Below the pieces are notes generated by a model. It saw only the letters and a list, made by a program, of their open reading frames with translations, made no database searches and had not been told where the DNA came from. From NCBI GenBank assembly GCA_033002965.1, contig JAURVB010014871.1, positions 1 to 64,000 of the forward strand: a stretch of DNA of 64,000 nt, read 5' to 3'. The stretch's first letter is position 1, and every line of letters starts with the position of its first letter. Below are positions 23,596 to 36,821 of the stretch, in pieces. The DNA is from Piper betle (lineage: Eukaryota; Streptophyta; Magnoliopsida; Piperales; Piperaceae). The position numbers and the translations under genes are program-made.

Positions 23596-26500
23596 TTACT
23601 CTTCAGTAGGCGGATCTACCCAGCGACCATGATCTTTGATTAACTGAATCAACGCGTCGGTCGCATTCTCCATCGCAATTCCCCTCTGCACCACCGTCTG
23701 AAATAGGCAAACAGTCAATAAAGGTACCCAGATGAGCTATTTGAACATGAAGGTGCTACACTGAAAAAAATCAACTGCCCAATCTCGTATAGTCCGAGTC
23801 TTGAACAACTTCAGAATTTAGGTTATAGCATCTAGCTGAGAAATCCTCATTTTAAATGCACATAGGCATTGAAAAAAGAAAAGAAAAGAAAAAGAAGACT
23901 TCACAAGAAGGCAATGATCAGAGGCACCATGGCTATCTTGAGGTGTTAGGGCAGTGGAAAACCCAAAAAGTGGATGTATAATTTATGTGTGAAGCTGTCT
24001 TCCAATATTTCTAAGTTTCTCTCTTGCTTTCTCTGATTGTTCTAACTAGTAAACCTCATTTGAATGATTTGACCTTCTAAACAAGCCACCTCCTAGGAAA
24101 TTGACGAAAGAAAGCTTAAAAATACATTGCATGAGGAAAAGTGAACCAACCTTTCCTACATAGAGGTCAATTTTTCCTGGAGCCCCACCAACATACCCAA
24201 AATCTGCATCTGCCATCTCGCCGGGTCCATTTACTATGCAACCCATGATTGCAATCTGACATAATCATGAGAAAAATTAGATAAATTGAGGGCAGTAACT
24301 AGCCAGACCTATAGAAACTATTCATAAGGAAGAATTAATGTCAATTGGCTGCACTTCATTGTCAAACAAATATTGCTATCTTCCAACTTAATACTAAAAA
24401 TAACCAATTTGAACCTGTTTAAACAAGTCACAATTGTCTAATACATTGTCATGAGCTTCAATAACTTCAATCATACATACCGAAACACCAGGCAAGTGCG
24501 ATGTCTTTTCTCTTATCTCAGCACTGATCTCCTGAAGATCAAAAAGGGTTCTTCCACAGGATGGACATGAAACATACTCCTGTGAGAAACCAAGATGGCA
24601 AAGTGACCCAAATTGCTTTCAGACAAAATTTTTTAAGTTCATTAAGTTCTTTCTTGTCACACAATAATTTCTGCTGAAAGCAAGCGCAAACTTACAGTTT
24701 TGGTATTCCTCATTCTGCAACCCTGGAGTAAATTAAATGATGTGTTCCTCAGGAAATCAAAATCTTGATCTGGACCTTCCAAGAAGACACCATCTCCAAG
24801 GCCATCAACCAGAAGGGCTCCAGCACTGCTACCGGCTCCAATGACAAGATCATCTCTGGAAATGAGCGGTATAGAGCATGAATATATTTTATCGACTCCA
24901 GTACACTTTTCTCATTCAGGAAAAAATACTAGCATAATTACCTGTGAATGCCTTCAGGAAACTGTAAATGATGGATCACTGGAAAGTTTAAGTCATGATC
25001 TCCTAAATATTCGAATAGTCTGCAGAAAATAAAATTAATGACAGAAAAAATAAATAACCGTCAGCTAGGTTATAAGGAGACCACCGCAAATCTAGCAGGC
25101 AATAATGAAGTTCAAATTCAAGTAAAAAGCACATATAAAAGCTGAACACAATGCTCGACCTTTACCTCCTAGCAGCCTGAACTCTTCCTACTTTCTCTTC
25201 CGAGTATGGTATACTATGAAGCAACATAGTTACATCTACCGTCTTCAAGATATCCAGTTCCTCAAAAGGCTCATCACCTCGAACAGATACTGCGACACGT
25301 GTGCCTGTGAAGGGCAGATGTAAAAGCTGAGATTAGAGAATTAGTTGAAATCACTTTGATTAACAAAGACCATAATCCCAAGTTTACCTTCAGGCAAGAG
25401 CTTGTTAGCTCCAGTTGCCAGTTCCTTAAGATTGACGAGAGCTATAGCATTGGGCAATGGTTTTGTAAGCTGCTCTGACAACGGAGTGAGAACTCCCATG
25501 CTTATGTCTACCAATCTTTTGAGTGCCAGCCTCTGGACATTATTAACACATTGATGTCAAGAGAGATTCTATATAAAATTATAGAGACCGTTTCATACTA
25601 TCTCTGATATCTTAGAATAATCGAAGACAAAATCCTTACAACATCAACATCATCTACTGGAGGTAACTCCCTCACAAGAATAGAGTCAACTGTTGCTAAG
25701 TCCTGCAGCAGTGAAACAATATAACCAAAGAAATAAGATTTTTGTCAAGAAAAATAGCTATGCTAGTTAACTACAAAAATAAATACCTTGAAAGGCATCC
25801 CAACCACAAGTTTTGCCGCAAGTGACTTGTAAAGAAGTTCAGGTGTCTGAAAAAAGTTATAAAATAAACATAATTTCTTACAAACTCATACAGCATCATT
25901 ATTAGAAGTTATCTAATGGGCAAAGAATGACTAAGCTAGCATGGTACCCAAATTATTCAAAACTTTCTGTCAAAATTCTTACAACAAATCTGAACTTGGA
26001 GACTGAAGTAAAGAATCAGCTTACCTTTAAGTGATCTGGAGATACTGCCATAAGAACAGAACCATCACGATGCAGAACACCCCTATAATCAACCTCTTCA
26101 CCCTGAATATATACACCAAAATTGGTAACTGAATATATACCTAAAAAGATCACACTTCAATAAGGAGAAACAGAGGAATCTGATTGATAGAGCTAACCTC
26201 TTTTTGTACAGGTAATTGGCCATTTCTCCTCTGGAAATCGAAATAATGTCTGTGTTTTTCCTCAAATGGAGCCTTAGGATAGAGTTAAAGAGATCAGAAA
26301 CATATGGGAATATCCAAATAATCAACTTAAGAGATAAGAATAAAACCTACCACTCCTTTCTGAAGTTGTGCAGCTTGCATACCAAGGTTTGCCAGCCTTC
26401 TGCAAGGATCAATCTCTTCTTCTGGTGGTTCAGTCAGAGAGACTCTGATTGTATCTCCTAAACCATCCTGTACGGTTTTATAATTCAAATTATATATGAT

Positions 26501-28456
26501 GGTCACTGTGCTTGAACTGTCAAATGAAAAGTCTTTATCAAAGAAACAGACCTGAAGAAGTGTCCCAATACCAATTGCTGATTTCATTCGTCCATCTTCA
26601 CCTTCACCAGCTTCAGTAACTCCCAAGTGTAGAGGATAGTCCCAACCTTGAACATACATCTCAGCCACGAGCAAACGGTATGCTTGGACCATGATGACAG
26701 GGTTGCTTGCTTTCATAGAGAAAACAAAGTTATGAAAGTCCAACTTTCTACAGATCCTTGCAAACTCGAATGCAGATTCAACCTGTTTAATTAATGAACA
26801 AGATATCAAGGACACTATAGTTAAATATGATTACAGATACGCAAATGACCCACTTTCCAAAGGCAGGCTAAAAGAGAGACGTGGTGCTTATGTCTACCAT
26901 TCCTCTTGGTGAATCCCCGTAGTAGCTCATAATCCGGTCTGAAAGGCTTCCATGATTCGTTCCAATCCGCATGGCCCTTCCATACTTCTTGCATTTCTCA
27001 ACCAGAGGAGTGAAAACCTGCCCAGCATTTGAAACAGAGTCTCAGCCTTACAACTCATTTCCAGCAAAACTTTGATTCAAGCAGTGCTGTTTACTTGACA
27101 TAAAGGCTGTCTACTTGACATAAAGGAATACAATGAACAACAATAACGTGAAGGGAAGTTGATGACTCCAAAAATAGGATGCATACAAGCAAATCCATAG
27201 TTTGTTCACCTTCTCAATATGCTCAAGCTCTTTCTGATAGTCATCTTCAGTGTATTCCAGTGTTTCAAATTGAGCACGCCTGTCAGCTGAAGCAATGGCT
27301 CCAACGTAAGAAGATTCAAATGTATATGTATGCAAATAAGACTAAATGTCAACAGGACGGAAATATTACCAAAATTTCCAGGGTTTACACGAATTTTGTC
27401 AAAGCATTCAGCAACCCTTAATGCGACTGAAGGTGCAAAATGGATGTCGGCTACCAGAGGAATGTTATAACTGCAGAAAATGGAAGTTACCAAACAATTA
27501 AAAACAAGTGTGAGTGAACTAATCATCCAACAAAGACTAAGAACACACAACTCCAACTCACTTTTTTGTACAAGAGTGTTCTTTATTTCGAAACATGCAT
27601 CTGCCTCCCTTTTCCCTTGAACAGTTATACGAACAATGTCTGCTCCTTTATCAGCTATTCTCATTACCTACCAACACAGTTGAAATAATTTTAATGTTAT
27701 ATACTACGGCAAAATGAGAAAGAGAAGCTTTTTTTAAAAAAAAGAGGATGCTTAGAGAACCCTAGCCAACCTGTTCAACAGTGCCTGCAACATCTTTGGT
27801 ATCTGAAGTCGTCATTGTTTGTATTCTGATGGGATGCTCACTACCAAGTGCTACATTTCCGACCATCACAGTACGAGTTTTTCTCCTGACAATCTTGTTT
27901 GTAGATTCACAATATTTCTGCCTCGGAACTGAAAAGTTTACATGTAAATTGTTAAAGAGAGAATCCTGCAAGATAAATATAAAAATATCATGCTCGACTT
28001 TACCATGCACAAGAGTTTTTTTTTTAAAAAAAGATAACTACAGAATGAAAACTAGCTCATAGAGTACTATGTGCTCTGCAACGTCTTCAGATTTGTGTTC
28101 TGATGCTTAATGATGAAACTGAGGAAATACATAGGCTGCTTTTTATGATTTCATATCCATGATTATCAAAGACCGAGGTTCATTGACTGAAAATGACCAA
28201 CAATCCAATGAAATATACAAGGTAGATGCAGTGTTATACCTAGGAGAGGACTTCCTCCTGAGGCAGGCTGCAATTCAACAGTTTCTTGACCAGGATTCGA
28301 GTTTTTGACGGTGAAAACTCTTACTTTATGGGGCTTAATTCTCCGTGAATTAGGTAAGCACTTAACTTTCACAAAATCCACACTCCTTTCCCGGTTCAAG
28401 CTGTAATCACTGGCTTTCATGCCAGAGAAGGAAGCCGGGGCCATTCCAGTAGCCAT
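23596..28456 (-). CDS. HDS: 4-hydroxy-3-methylbut-2-enyl diphosphate synthase (ferredoxin), plastid
   Basis: HDS (IspG/GcpE) converts MEcPP to HMBPP in the plastid MEP isoprenoid pathway, using a [4Fe-4S] cluster and ferredoxin. Nineteen exons were placed on the minus strand: 28240-28456, 27771-27928, 27562-27667, 27370-27470, 27210-27286, 26898-27017, 26552-26782, 26351-26467, 26198-26272, 26025-26102, 25787-25846, 25640-25702, 25388-25532, 25166-25304, 24942-25019, 24696-24855, 24481-24579, 24151-24255, 23596-23697. The first 70 or so residues look like a transit peptide. The TIM-barrel domain starts at [20 protein letters not shown], the plant-type insert follows, and the C-terminal cluster domain shows CPSC and CIVNGPGE with the Cys ligands and Glu. 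All splice phases agree except at exon 3, where one base is missing at the A run (27562-27567). With that base the product is 743 residues, as in other plants. An essential, otherwise perfect gene makes a sequence error likely. Confidence 0.95.
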
Positions 28457-29270
28457 TTCGACAGGTTTTCACTCTTTCTTTCCCATGAAAAAACAATCAC
28501 AAACAGGATTCAATCATACAAATAGTTTAATCAGGAAAACATCAATTGTCCGACAGTAAAAAAGCGCCTGAGATAAAAGCATGCCACAGTAAACTCAAAC
28601 TAAATTAACCACCAAAGATTTTCCCCTTGCAGCCAAGGGTATATATGACGACTAACATTAAAACGTTCAGAAATAACAACAATATCCACGTCCATAAAAG
28701 TCTAATCACTTCCTCTCATACCAAACTAAGCATGCAGCAGATATCCAGATTCATCAAAGCAAACGATCTCTTCGTTTCTATAGTTCAATTCAGAAATTAA
28801 AACCAACGTTACAAGGGGAAGAATAATAGCAAAAAGTCCTCAATTAAATACAACACTGTAAAGTTTGACTTGCCTAGATAGCAGCTATCCATGCTAGATT
28901 AATTTATTTTTACAAAAAAAGAGCAATACAACAACCAGAAAAGGGGAAAAAATTGAAGCCTACCCAGAATATAAAACTCCAAAATGATATGCTCAAGGCA
29001 AGATGAAAAGCTAAAAACTAAAAAGAAAGAGAAAGCAGCACTGTTGCTAGTTACAAAAAAGAAGCTAGAAAAAACAAAAATCGAAGCGTGCCCGGATTCT
29101 GGAACGCCAAAAAGGAGATGAAAAGTTAAAAACTAGACAGAAAGCCGTCCGGATAAGGAAGCTCACCTTGAACCAACTGAAAGAGTGAGACAGAAAATGA
29201 ACGAAAACTCAGAAGAAAACGGATGCCAAACTCCCCCTTGCAATGGAGAAGGGTCTGCAAAGAAGAATTG
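28457..29270 (-). other. HDS upstream region with probable leader exon and intron
   Basis: On the minus strand a leader of about 29167-29270 ends in TTCAAG followed by GTGAGC at 29161-29166, a good donor. The intron would run toward the ATG at 28456; the acceptor is not certain. The remainder is AT-rich. Confidence 0.4.
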
Positions 29271-31204
29271 GTGGTAGGAGAAGTCGGCTTGCCCACTTCT
29301 TGTCACAAATTACTCGGCCTTAATTTATGACGAGCCATTAACAACCACTGGCGGCATCCTTTTAGCCATTTACCAACCTGCAAAAACACAATGTCTATAT
29401 TTTCACATTTTTATTACCGTGTTGGTTTAGGAAAAGGGCGATTGATTGGGAGAACAAGACAGAGAATCTTTTGGGCAATCTAAACTGATATTCGGTCGAC
29501 AGAAAACGACCGAATTGGTCGAGGAAAGCGTGGAGACCGTGAGCTGGACATTCTCCAACTCACTGACTCAGTTATTTCCAACAATTGGCCATGGTTGTCG
29601 GAGGGACTTTACCCTTCTCTTTCCTATTCTTTCTTAAATTTGTTTTCTTTTAATATTTTTATCCTCAAATTCGATTCGATAGATCAGCTATTCACAACAA
29701 AAATCTGTTTATCATAGGTCTGGTTGGACGGTGAGAAAAAAATATGATAAAAATCACATTTTAGTTATTTGGTTTGAGAGAAGAATATCTCGGAAGAGAA
29801 TTACAATTGACCCTTGTTAACACCTTGATGTATTATTTCCTTTCAACTTTTTACGCAAAATGTGACAAAAAAAAGAAAAATTTATGAACCGACCTTATTG
29901 TCTTCAACCCAATATAAACTACGAGACTGCCCAGAGATGCCAATCCTTTTTTAAGAGACCTCAATGATCATAGATTGAATATATCCAATTTTTCTTGTGT
30001 GATGGTTGGTTGTTTACGGGCTAGCAATACATACTGTTTTTTTTTTTGGGCTCAATATCAGCAACGAAACAATTGCAGGGTTTTAATTAATACTGAAAAA
30101 ATCTATTTTTTATTGTGGTGGAAAACTTATTCACAAGCTATTTTCTTATAAAAAAAGTTTAAAAAAATGCTAGAAAATGAGAAAGATGCTTTAAAAATTT
30201 TATTATCTTTCTAATCATGATAGAAAATAATTAAAAAAATAATTTCATTTTTTTCTATTATTTTCTTAAATCCTTTTCTATTTTTAAATCCCCCACTAAA
30301 TTTTGGATGAGCTTGTTATTTGCATTAAAAAGCGAGGCATTTGCAATGTGGGTATGACGTAATATTGTTGAAAAAAAAATCAGTTGCAATTTTGTAACAG
30401 TGAAATTAAAGGTAGACCCGAAATAATTAAGATGGAGACTATGTTATAAGAACATGGACCTCTAATGGTTTTTTCATACATATCTGATTTATAAGAAGGC
30501 GAACTTTGGGTCTCACGTAATTATTGTAGATGATATATAATACCTTAATTATTCCTATCACAAATACACGTATCTATAAATAAACAGATTTAAAGCTTAT
30601 AATCAAATTGAATTGGTGGATTCATGCCGATGCTCGGCAAATATTATAAAATAGTTTACTGTAAACCAAATCGAACCAGATGAGCTTATATATGTATGGC
30701 CAGGTTCAAACCAAATTCATTTATTACACAGGAAAATTAATCACAAATACTTCAAATTTTAGCCACATATTTTCTCATTTAACTGACGTTTCTGGCAGGA
30801 AACACGTTCCTCGTTGCTCTTTTGTTGGGTTTTTTTATTAAAAAAAATAAATTTTATTATTATTTTTTGGGTTTTTATGAGAGAGACTAGTTACTCCCTT
30901 CATTAGAGATTAGAGAAGAAAAATGGGAGCAGACTTTCTCCAAACAGGTGGGTGCATGTGAAACACGAAATGGAGAAAGGTGATTCATGTGTCTATTAAA
31001 TAAATCCAATGTCTTGTTTTGATAAAAAAAAAGAATAATGAATAAATGTTCATGTACCCTTTTAGCTACACGAGGTTCAGGTTGTTGAGAAGGACGCAAT
31101 TATATTATATATGGGGTGGTCATGAGGAAATTGCGAATGGTTTTTTTACTTTCTAGACAATTTAAAGTGTCACTTCTTTAGGTTGTATATTTTCGTTATA
31201 ATAT
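29271..31204. other. Intergenic DNA
   Basis: AT-rich DNA upstream of HDS. Nothing coding or RNA-like was recognised. Confidence 0.5.
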
Positions 31205-31760
31205 GCGACTAGCGTCAAGCACGAGTTGAATTAGCCGGTGAGTTTCCATGACTCGATTCGAACTGGATGAATTTTAAGTTTGGTTCGAAACTCGGTCGTA
31301 AAAAAATCAGCTTGACCCGATTATAATAGGGATAGTTTCGAGTTATATCAAACTTGACTTAATTTGACACAAAAAAACTCGATTTAGCTTAAAACTCAAT
31401 TCAAATCAATTCGATGCTTAATATAAACCTTTACTAATTTTTTTCTTTAACAATACATAGATAATATAACATTAAAAATAATAATTTGGTATAAAAATAA
31501 TTAAATTAATATAATTTAATAGATATTATATGATTATCAATTATGAAGAATACTATTTATACTTTTATAAAAAAATTAAAAAAATCGCATTATAGAAAAT
31601 AAATTAGATCTTCAAACTTAAGACTCGATGTTCGACTCAAACCAAAACCAAAATATTTCAACTCAAAACTATATAACTCGAAACTTGATTCGTTCATCAT
31701 ATGAGCCGAGTTTAAGTTGGGCAAAACTCGAATTGACTTGGTTCGTGCCCAACTGTATAC
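31205..31760. repeat. TCGA-rich element, copy 3
   Basis: Rich in ACTCGA and TTCGA words, with GCACGA near both ends in inverted sense (AAGCACGAGTTGAATTAG; inward from the right GGGCACGAACCAAGTCAATT). AT-rich centre. No target duplication was fixed. Confidence 0.5.
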
Positions 31761-33144
31761 GTGACTATGTACACCATTAATAGGCAGTTATTATTAAGAA
31801 AAAGTTCAACAGAGATCACATACACGCACCCTTATTGGGATAGATAGAACATCGGTAATGTAAAACTACTTTGAATGTGATGTCAAACGAAACCTAGCTT
31901 ACAGAGGAATTGAGCTTCTTGACTAGTTGGCTATAAATATATATAATTAATAGCCATCATGAGTAATTGATCCTTCTTTTCTCTTTGAAAAAACCCAGCA
32001 TTAATCTGGTTGTGCATGGTATATTCGCCATTTATACAAATCAATGCATTAACCTTCCTTAATTTTTTTATCAAGCACTATAACCTCGTTTTTTCTTTTG
32101 GCTTTGGCTATCCATTTGTATTAATTAGTGCATTGTAGTTTCATGCATATGAAATTGTCGTAGATAGTAATTGATCTTTGTTATTTTTAAAATAACACGC
32201 TTTTATGTGAACGGCCTTTAGATCCGTGGATAGGATGTCTGTTTCCTTAGTGGTCGGTCGACGGTTCGCCCCTGCCTGGCGCGTTGTCTTACTTTATATT
32301 TTTTTTAACTACTGTAAAATTCTCACCTTTTTGACTGACCAAATCATTAAATATTTTAGCTAGCTTCAGCAAAAATAATCTTCAAGTTATGACAAATGAC
32401 TTAGTTTTCACTTTGAAAATTTTAAAAATATTTTATATGTAGTACGAATTGATGTTACAAACTTTAGTCAATCATGTAATGATATTTTTCTTAACTTGAA
32501 TAAAATTACATTCATTATCCAAGCATACTTCTAATTTAATAACTCAAATTGAATATAACTTGACGACATGGCCGTCCGTAGCTAGAACTAGCAGCACGGT
32601 GACTTGGTCATTGGCCAAAGGCCTGGGCTGTCTATGACCAAATTTGATCCTCAGTGCATGGTTCATTTTTTTTTATTACATGGGATGACCTATCGGCTAC
32701 ATAAAATTTTCCTTGTGTGCCTTTATCATCCAGGCGGGACTCACTATATACGGTCATTTTTTAAAAGTTTGTCTCTCTATATAAATAAATAAAGGCTGAA
32801 TTACACATGATTACTTTTTATACCCTAAATTAAATATGGTTACCATTTTTTTAATGAAATTAAATGTGGTTACTTTCTAATCAAAATTACGTGTGTGTTG
32901 CGCATGCATGCATGGTTACTTTCTATCGCAAACACAACCCTCCCCATCGGGGCAGCAGCAACTGCCGCTGCCACAGGGGGTACGTCTTCGTTCTTCTTTT
33001 CCCCAAACCCGTGTCGTCGTCGTAGTTGGGAGTAGATAGTTTGCGTTTTTGAAGTCAACAATGGCATATACGATTCAGAAAGAAAGTAGAACTGGAATGG
33101 TCCTGCCGTAGTCAATGCGGGTGGTTTGCAGGCGGCAGTGGAGT
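31761..33144. other. Intergenic DNA
   Basis: No gene recognised. From about 32930 the sequence becomes GC-richer and may be the remains of the 5' part of the PDCD2-like gene, but I could not read a conserved protein in it. Confidence 0.4.
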
Positions 33145-33489
33145 GAGAGGAGGACGAAGAAGATGAGCACGAATCCGATTCGTTGTTTGGGGGAGCACCC
33201 TAGGTCTGCTCGAGAAACCCCAAAACCCTAATTCCCTCCATCGCCATTTCTTCCCAAGAAAGGCCAGGGGCACACCGGTATTGTTCACTCTCTTTTTTTT
33301 TTCTGTTGTGAACTAGATTTTTGAGGTTGAGTTTTTTTTTATGTGGTTTGTATTAGAGATAAGAGTGAGGAGATAATGTAGATTTGGAGATATGCTGGAA
33401 TCTTACTGCAGCAACAACTACTTCTTGGCTTTTCTTGTAGCCCAAGTCTTCTGGATTGCTCTCATGTTTGTATATATAAAGGCTTAATG

Positions 33490-36481
33490 TGTAAAACCCA
33501 CGATTCGAGTCAGGGTTTTATATTCAGAACCGGTCGGGTCGACCGTTATTTTTTCGAGTTGAGTCAGTTTCAGGACACGTGTGCCAAGCTGACGCCGGTC
33601 GCGTGTATGAGCTATGAGGGTCACGCGTACCCAAATATATGATGATAACGTCATGAATACAGCAGAACAGAATGAGTTATCAGATATATGAGAGTATGCC
33701 AGTCATTTCTTTTTATTTTTATATATAGTGGATCGTAGAATTAGTATTAGGCCGTTTACCGCGTTAGGACGCGTTCGGGCAGTTTGGGTGGGTTGATAGT
33801 TCTAGAGCATGTCATTATAATTTTTTTTGTGTTGTTTGATTTTACGGGATTTTTCCCGATTTTTATGAAATTTTTTAGGATTTAATACGAGTTAGTTATG
33901 ATACTTGACTCGAGCCGGAGACGAGTCAAGTATTATTTACGAAATTGCCACCAGCCCTTTTCTTCCTCTTCCCCGACCTTTTCTTTCCCATTGCCGCGCG
34001 CCGCCCCTGTTCGCGCGCCACCGCCGCCACGGCCGACGCCGCCTGGCCGTCGACCGACGCCGCCCAGCTCGGCGACGACGTCGCCGTGCCACCCCGACCA
34101 GCCCCGGCCGCTGCCAGGCCGCCGCAACGTCGGAATCGGCTCGCCTAGCGCCGCGGCACATTTCGGTCCCGTCGCCGATTCCGCCGCCGGCGACCAACGC
34201 CGCCGTGATCGATCGGTCGCCACAGCACCTTCGACCCCCTAGCAGCCTTCCCCGACCGGAGCGGAGGCCATCGCCGCCGTGGCCGGCCGGATCTAGCGAC
34301 CCATCGCCGCCGGCCCTGTTTTAGCCAATTTCCGGCGAGCCACTGCCTCGGCCGACCACGTCGACCTCATAGATGAGTCGGGCTCGTCGAGCCGGTTCCG
34401 AGGGTACCCAACACGACCCCTTTCCGGCTAGTAGACGCCACCGGCAATAGTCGCCGGAAAACCACCGGAAGTCGCCGGAAAACCGCCCGCAACTGCCGGG
34501 AAACCGCCGGAAATCGGAATTTCTGGAATTCGCCGGAATTCACCGGATCTTCCGCGGGGCTCACCCGGTGGAGCCCGATCGAGCTTCGGACGCCGAGGAG
34601 CGCCGAATTCGAGCTTCGAGGCGCGCGACGGAACCCTAGCCGTCGCCGATTGCCGACGACGTGAGGTATAATTACCTCCGAGTGATTTATTTAAGATGGA
34701 TGATGATTGTTAGTACAGCATGCTAGGGTTGGTTTATTGATATGATTAATACTTAATTATGGATGAAACGATGAGTCGCATGATGTGATTAATGACTAAT
34801 TAGGGATAAAATGATAAGTTACATGCATGATTTGAATGGATGAATGTAGGTGATCTAATGAGATAGATCGAGTTGGATCATGATAATGGATCACGACAGA
34901 AGTTAGAAAAACGTAAGAAAATTAGTATGAATAGGATGAGTTAGGATTAATTAATTTTTATGATTTTCTGATTGTTATGTTGATGGATGCTTGCATTGTG
35001 ATTTTGATGTTATTGAGTTTGATGCATCATTTAGTTAGCGGGCGTTAGTATTTAGTTTTGATGTGTAGGTACGGAGTAGGAGCTCGCCGCCTAGGCGCGA
35101 TGACACGCTTGGAGCTTCTACCAGGTCCGTTTAGGACTCGTCTTGTTTTACGCTCTTCTATTGTATGTTTATGTTATTATTTGCAGGACGGGTTAAGTGG
35201 CGTTTTATTGGATCCCACTTAACTCGGGCCATTTAATCGAATATTTCCGGATTAATAACCCCTCGAGGATGAGATCCCTCGAGGATGATTTCGAAAACAA
35301 GATCCACCACAAGTTGCCTTCGGGCCTATTATATGAATCCCTTCCCAGGCCTATATATATAGTTTTATCGAGTTTTCAGTGAGACGAGAGATGGAGAAAC
35401 CGACTGCACGTACCATGCAGAGGATGCCGTGACAGTCAAAGCGGGCTCTGGATTAGTGCCAGCGGACTGTTCCATTCCCGAGGGATCCTGACAACTCCGC
35501 GTTTGAGTTCCTCACACCCGGAGAACGTGGAGGTTTACGGGTACTGTTTAGTACAGCGCATGTCCGGACTTGTGGTTCAAAGGGTACTAAAGGCGACTGC
35601 CTGAGAGTACTCGGCCTTCGTGCTCAAGGCCAGGAGAAATATGGAGGTAAGGAGAGGGCTTAGGATAAAGTTTCACGAGAAGTACTGAAAAGAAGTGCTG
35701 AGAGTAGCACAGTACCAGCAGCAGTAAGTTCGGGATGCTACCGGGTCTGCAGCCCAGTGGCTCCTCAGTAGTGCCCTTCAGAGTGTTCTTGAGGAAGTAT
35801 ATGTTTGCTTTCAGATGAGAGTTTGCTCTCATAGCCAGTTTGTTATAGTTATTTTATTTTCCGGACCAGTAACGCTTGTTACTGACGTTTTTCTTATATA
35901 TATGTAGGTGATAAGCACGAGATGGATGCGCCAGCTTGGACGGAGGAGCAATGAGGTCTTGTGCACACACACATGTTAGATTTCTGAATGTTTAATATTG
36001 CATTATTATGTTATTATATTGTGAATGACATGATTAAATGTTTGATGCGTGACAATGACATGAAATGAAATGGTCAGAGTAGCGCAGCAAAAGTGGGGTT
36101 AGGACCCAAAGTTCAGAAAATGATGAATATAATAGATTAGAAGTATGTGTGAATGCTATCGTTGCTATACGTATATATGTGATATATTTGTATATATATT
36201 ATTTTGACAGGGTGGACCCTAATTGCATTTTTAGGGGAGACCCGGTCTGTTTTGATTTCAGAATTTGATCGTAACTGTAGTGGTGTGTATTTTGAATTGC
36301 TTGTCATTCATGTAGTACCATGTTAGGATTTTGCATATTTATTCATTCATGATGGATCGTATCTTCATCTTAAGACGCCGAGATTGGATCCATATGAGTT
36401 AGGTTCGGGTTAGCCGACCTAACCGGGGCCTGTAACATGCCGGTTTGGTTCACGAGCGTGAACCGGATTTGGGGTGTTACA
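33490..36481 (+). mobile_element. Solo LTR of about 3 kb, forward copy
   Basis: It starts TGTAAAACCCACGATTCGAG and ends GGGGTGTTACA, with an exact 5-bp duplication TAATG at 33485-33489 and 36482-36486. It sits inside the Copia 5' LTR. A GC-rich tract at 33950-34670 has long open frames on both strands but no recognisable protein. A run near 35210-35300 has the palindromic CCTCGAGGATGA words. No retroviral genes or primer site are present inside. Length and termini are compatible with long LTRs of Ty3/Gypsy Tekay/Del type. Confidence 0.88.
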
Positions 36482-36821
36482 TAATGCCAATGTTAGTGGG
36501 AAGATTTTACAATTCTCAACATGTTATCAGAGCGGTGTGACGGTTTGGTGATAGCAATTTGATCAATTGCTCTCGCCATGATTCTGCTATTCTGGGATCG
36601 TCATCACCAACTTCTTCGATTACCTCTGTTGGTGATCCTTGGCGGAGGGAATGTACCTATGTGTAGTAAAGGAAGCTTTGGGAGGGTTTGATGTTTTACT
36701 CTCCTAATTTGATTAAACTAGTATTGTTCTATTTGTGACAATTCAAGATTTCATAGTTCTTGCTTTCGTCAAATTGTTTTAATTGTGTTGTTTGTATTGA
36801 TCTGTTACATTCAGTAGAAAT

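Noticed and set aside
33898..34324. Overlapping open frames in the GC-rich centre of the solo LTR
   Set aside because: Composition alone explains them: Pro/Arg/Ala-rich on both strands, no domain, and not conserved in the relative at 40254-40932.
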